Assembly: GCA_019695455.1 (NCBI GenBank) | Contig: JAEUAC010000364.1 | Location: 1-6,148 of the forward strand | Length of the DNA stretch: 6,148 nucleotides | Source: Methylorubrum extorquens | GTDB lineage: Bacteria > Pseudomonadota > Alphaproteobacteria > Rhizobiales > Beijerinckiaceae | Direction: 5' to 3' | Shown here: positions 5,577-6,148 of the stretch, piece by piece | Layout of the letters: each line of letters starts with the position of its first letter | Position numbering within the stretch: the first letter of the stretch is position 1 | Position numbers and translations under genes: made by a program | The notes under the pieces: model-generated | What the model was told of the DNA's origin: nothing | Seen by the model: the letters and a program-made list of their open reading frames with translations, nothing else | Database searches by the model: none

Positions 5577-6073
5577 CGCGTCGCGGCCGCCGCCTCGTTA
5601 TCATCGGCTGTGCCGGGATCGTGCTCGCGGGGGCGCTCGGCCTCGCGCTGTCGGCGATGCGCGACACGATCGTGTTCTTCCGCGCCCCGAGCGAGGTCGC
5701 GGCCCTCCAGCCCGGCACCCGGTTCCGGCTCGGCGGGCTCGTCGATACGGGATCGGTCTCGCGGCTGCCCGACCAGGTTGTCGAGTTCCGGGTGGCGGAC
5801 GGCAACGCGACCGTGCCCGTCCGCTATCGCGGCCTCCTCCCGGACCTCTTCCGCGAGGGGCAGGGCGTCGTGACGGAGGGCACCCTGACGGCGTCCGGCG
5901 TGTTCGCGGCCGACACCGTGCTCGCCCGCCACGACGAGACCTACATGCCGCGCGAGGTGGCCGACGCCCTGAAGAAGAGCGGCCAGTGGCAGCCTGACGG
6001 CAACACCGCCTCGGCTTCGCCCTCCGTGCTGCCCGCCTCCGCGTCGGCCTCCGCCGCGCCGGCCATCCGCTGA
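5573..6073 (+). CDS. ccmE: Heme chaperone CcmE (CycJ)
   Basis: This is a 166-residue periplasm-facing heme chaperone. It receives heme from the CcmABCD release complex, holds it covalently, and delivers it to CcmF for attachment to apocytochrome c. An N-terminal anchor follows basic MTRRGRR (helix about 8-28). The OB-fold barrel spans about 32-125, with the family pattern VFFRAPSEV, RFRLGGLVDTGSV, VPVRYRGLLPDLFREGQGVV and the heme-binding loop TVLARHDETYMPREV. His120 is the heme-linking residue and Tyr124 the axial ligand, equivalent to His130 and Tyr134 of E. coli CcmE. DALKKSGQW (131-139) is also typical. The tail (about 145-166) is low-complexity Ala/Ser/Pro, as is common in this flexible end. 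The start overlaps the ccmI stop and has a good Shine-Dalgarno. ccmF follows after 10 bp. Confidence 0.95.
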   Translation: MTRRGRRLVIIGCAGIVLAGALGLALSAMRDTIVFFRAPSEVAALQPGTRFRLGGLVDTGSVSRLPDQVVEFRVADGNATVPVRYRGLLPDLFREGQGVVTEGTLTASGVFAADTVLARHDETYMPREVADALKKSGQWQPDGNTASASPSVLPASASASAAPAIR

Positions 6074-6083
6074 GGCGCCGCGC

Positions 6084-6148
6084 ATGTTCGACGAGACCGG
6101 CCATTTCGCCCTGGTGCTGGCACTGGCGCTCGCCCTCGTGCAGTCCGT
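6084..6148 (+). CDS. ccmF: Heme lyase subunit CcmF (CycK), N-terminal fragment cut by window edge
   Basis: Only the first 21 codons are inside the window. They read MFDETGHFALVLALALALVQ and onward, which matches the conserved CcmF opening 'E-x-GHFAL-x-LAL' leading into the first membrane helix. CcmF is a large multi-pass protein that takes heme from CcmE and, with CcmH, ligates it to the CXXCH motif. The ATG is preceded by TGAGG (6071-6075), which overlaps the ccmE stop at suitable spacing. The gene order ccmI-ccmE-ccmF is the standard alphaproteobacterial cycHJK order, which supports the call despite the short fragment. Confidence 0.85.
   Translation, partial: MFDETGHFALVLALALALVQS

Noticed and set aside
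1..6148. CRISPR array, tRNA or rRNA genes, insertion sequence ends, riboswitch
   Set aside because: I saw no spaced identical repeats, no cloverleaf or rRNA-like stretch, and no inverted terminal repeats around a transposase.

Overview
The window is a high-GC stretch whose codons mostly end in G or C. Its recognisable proteins are alphaproteobacterial in type, and a Methylobacterium-like or other Hyphomicrobiales (Rhizobiales) genome is the best guess. This rests on the cytochrome c maturation cluster ccmI-ccmE-ccmF (cycH-cycJ-cycK in rhizobial naming) placed next to a PhoP/PhoQ-like (FeuP/FeuQ-like) two-component system. No 16S rRNA or other taxonomic marker is present, so the genus is inference.

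Left part (1-1737, accessory): the window opens inside a phage-type tail or fibre gene that ends in an intramolecular chaperone (peptidase S74) domain with its Ser/Lys self-cleavage pair. After about 60 bp with a possible promoter and GGATC repeats come two closely spaced plus-strand genes: a small charged protein of unknown function (728-934) and a nucleotidyltransferase-fold protein with the GG...KDLDF...DIDF signature of AbiEii-like/DUF6036-like proteins (946-1737). Codon use here looks less GC-biased than in the right part, which fits a transferred island, possibly a toxin-antitoxin-like or defence pair.

Boundary (1734-1988): a small two-helix membrane protein lies on the minus strand and converges on the nucleotidyltransferase gene. 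The two stop codons share one CTAG tetranucleotide. Upstream of it, facing right, is a short control region with a TTCAGG-N5-TTCAGG direct repeat, the geometry bound by OmpR/PhoP-family regulators.

Right part (1989-6148, core): an apparent operon encodes a secreted PepSY-like protein, an OmpR-family response regulator and a membrane histidine kinase of the PhoQ type. The secreted protein may be a periplasmic modulator of the kinase. After a 75-bp gap containing a direct repeat with a 20-bp period comes the tightly packed ccmI-ccmE-ccmF operon (ATGA overlap, then a 10-bp gap), which builds the heme ligation machinery for c-type cytochromes. ccmF runs off the right edge.
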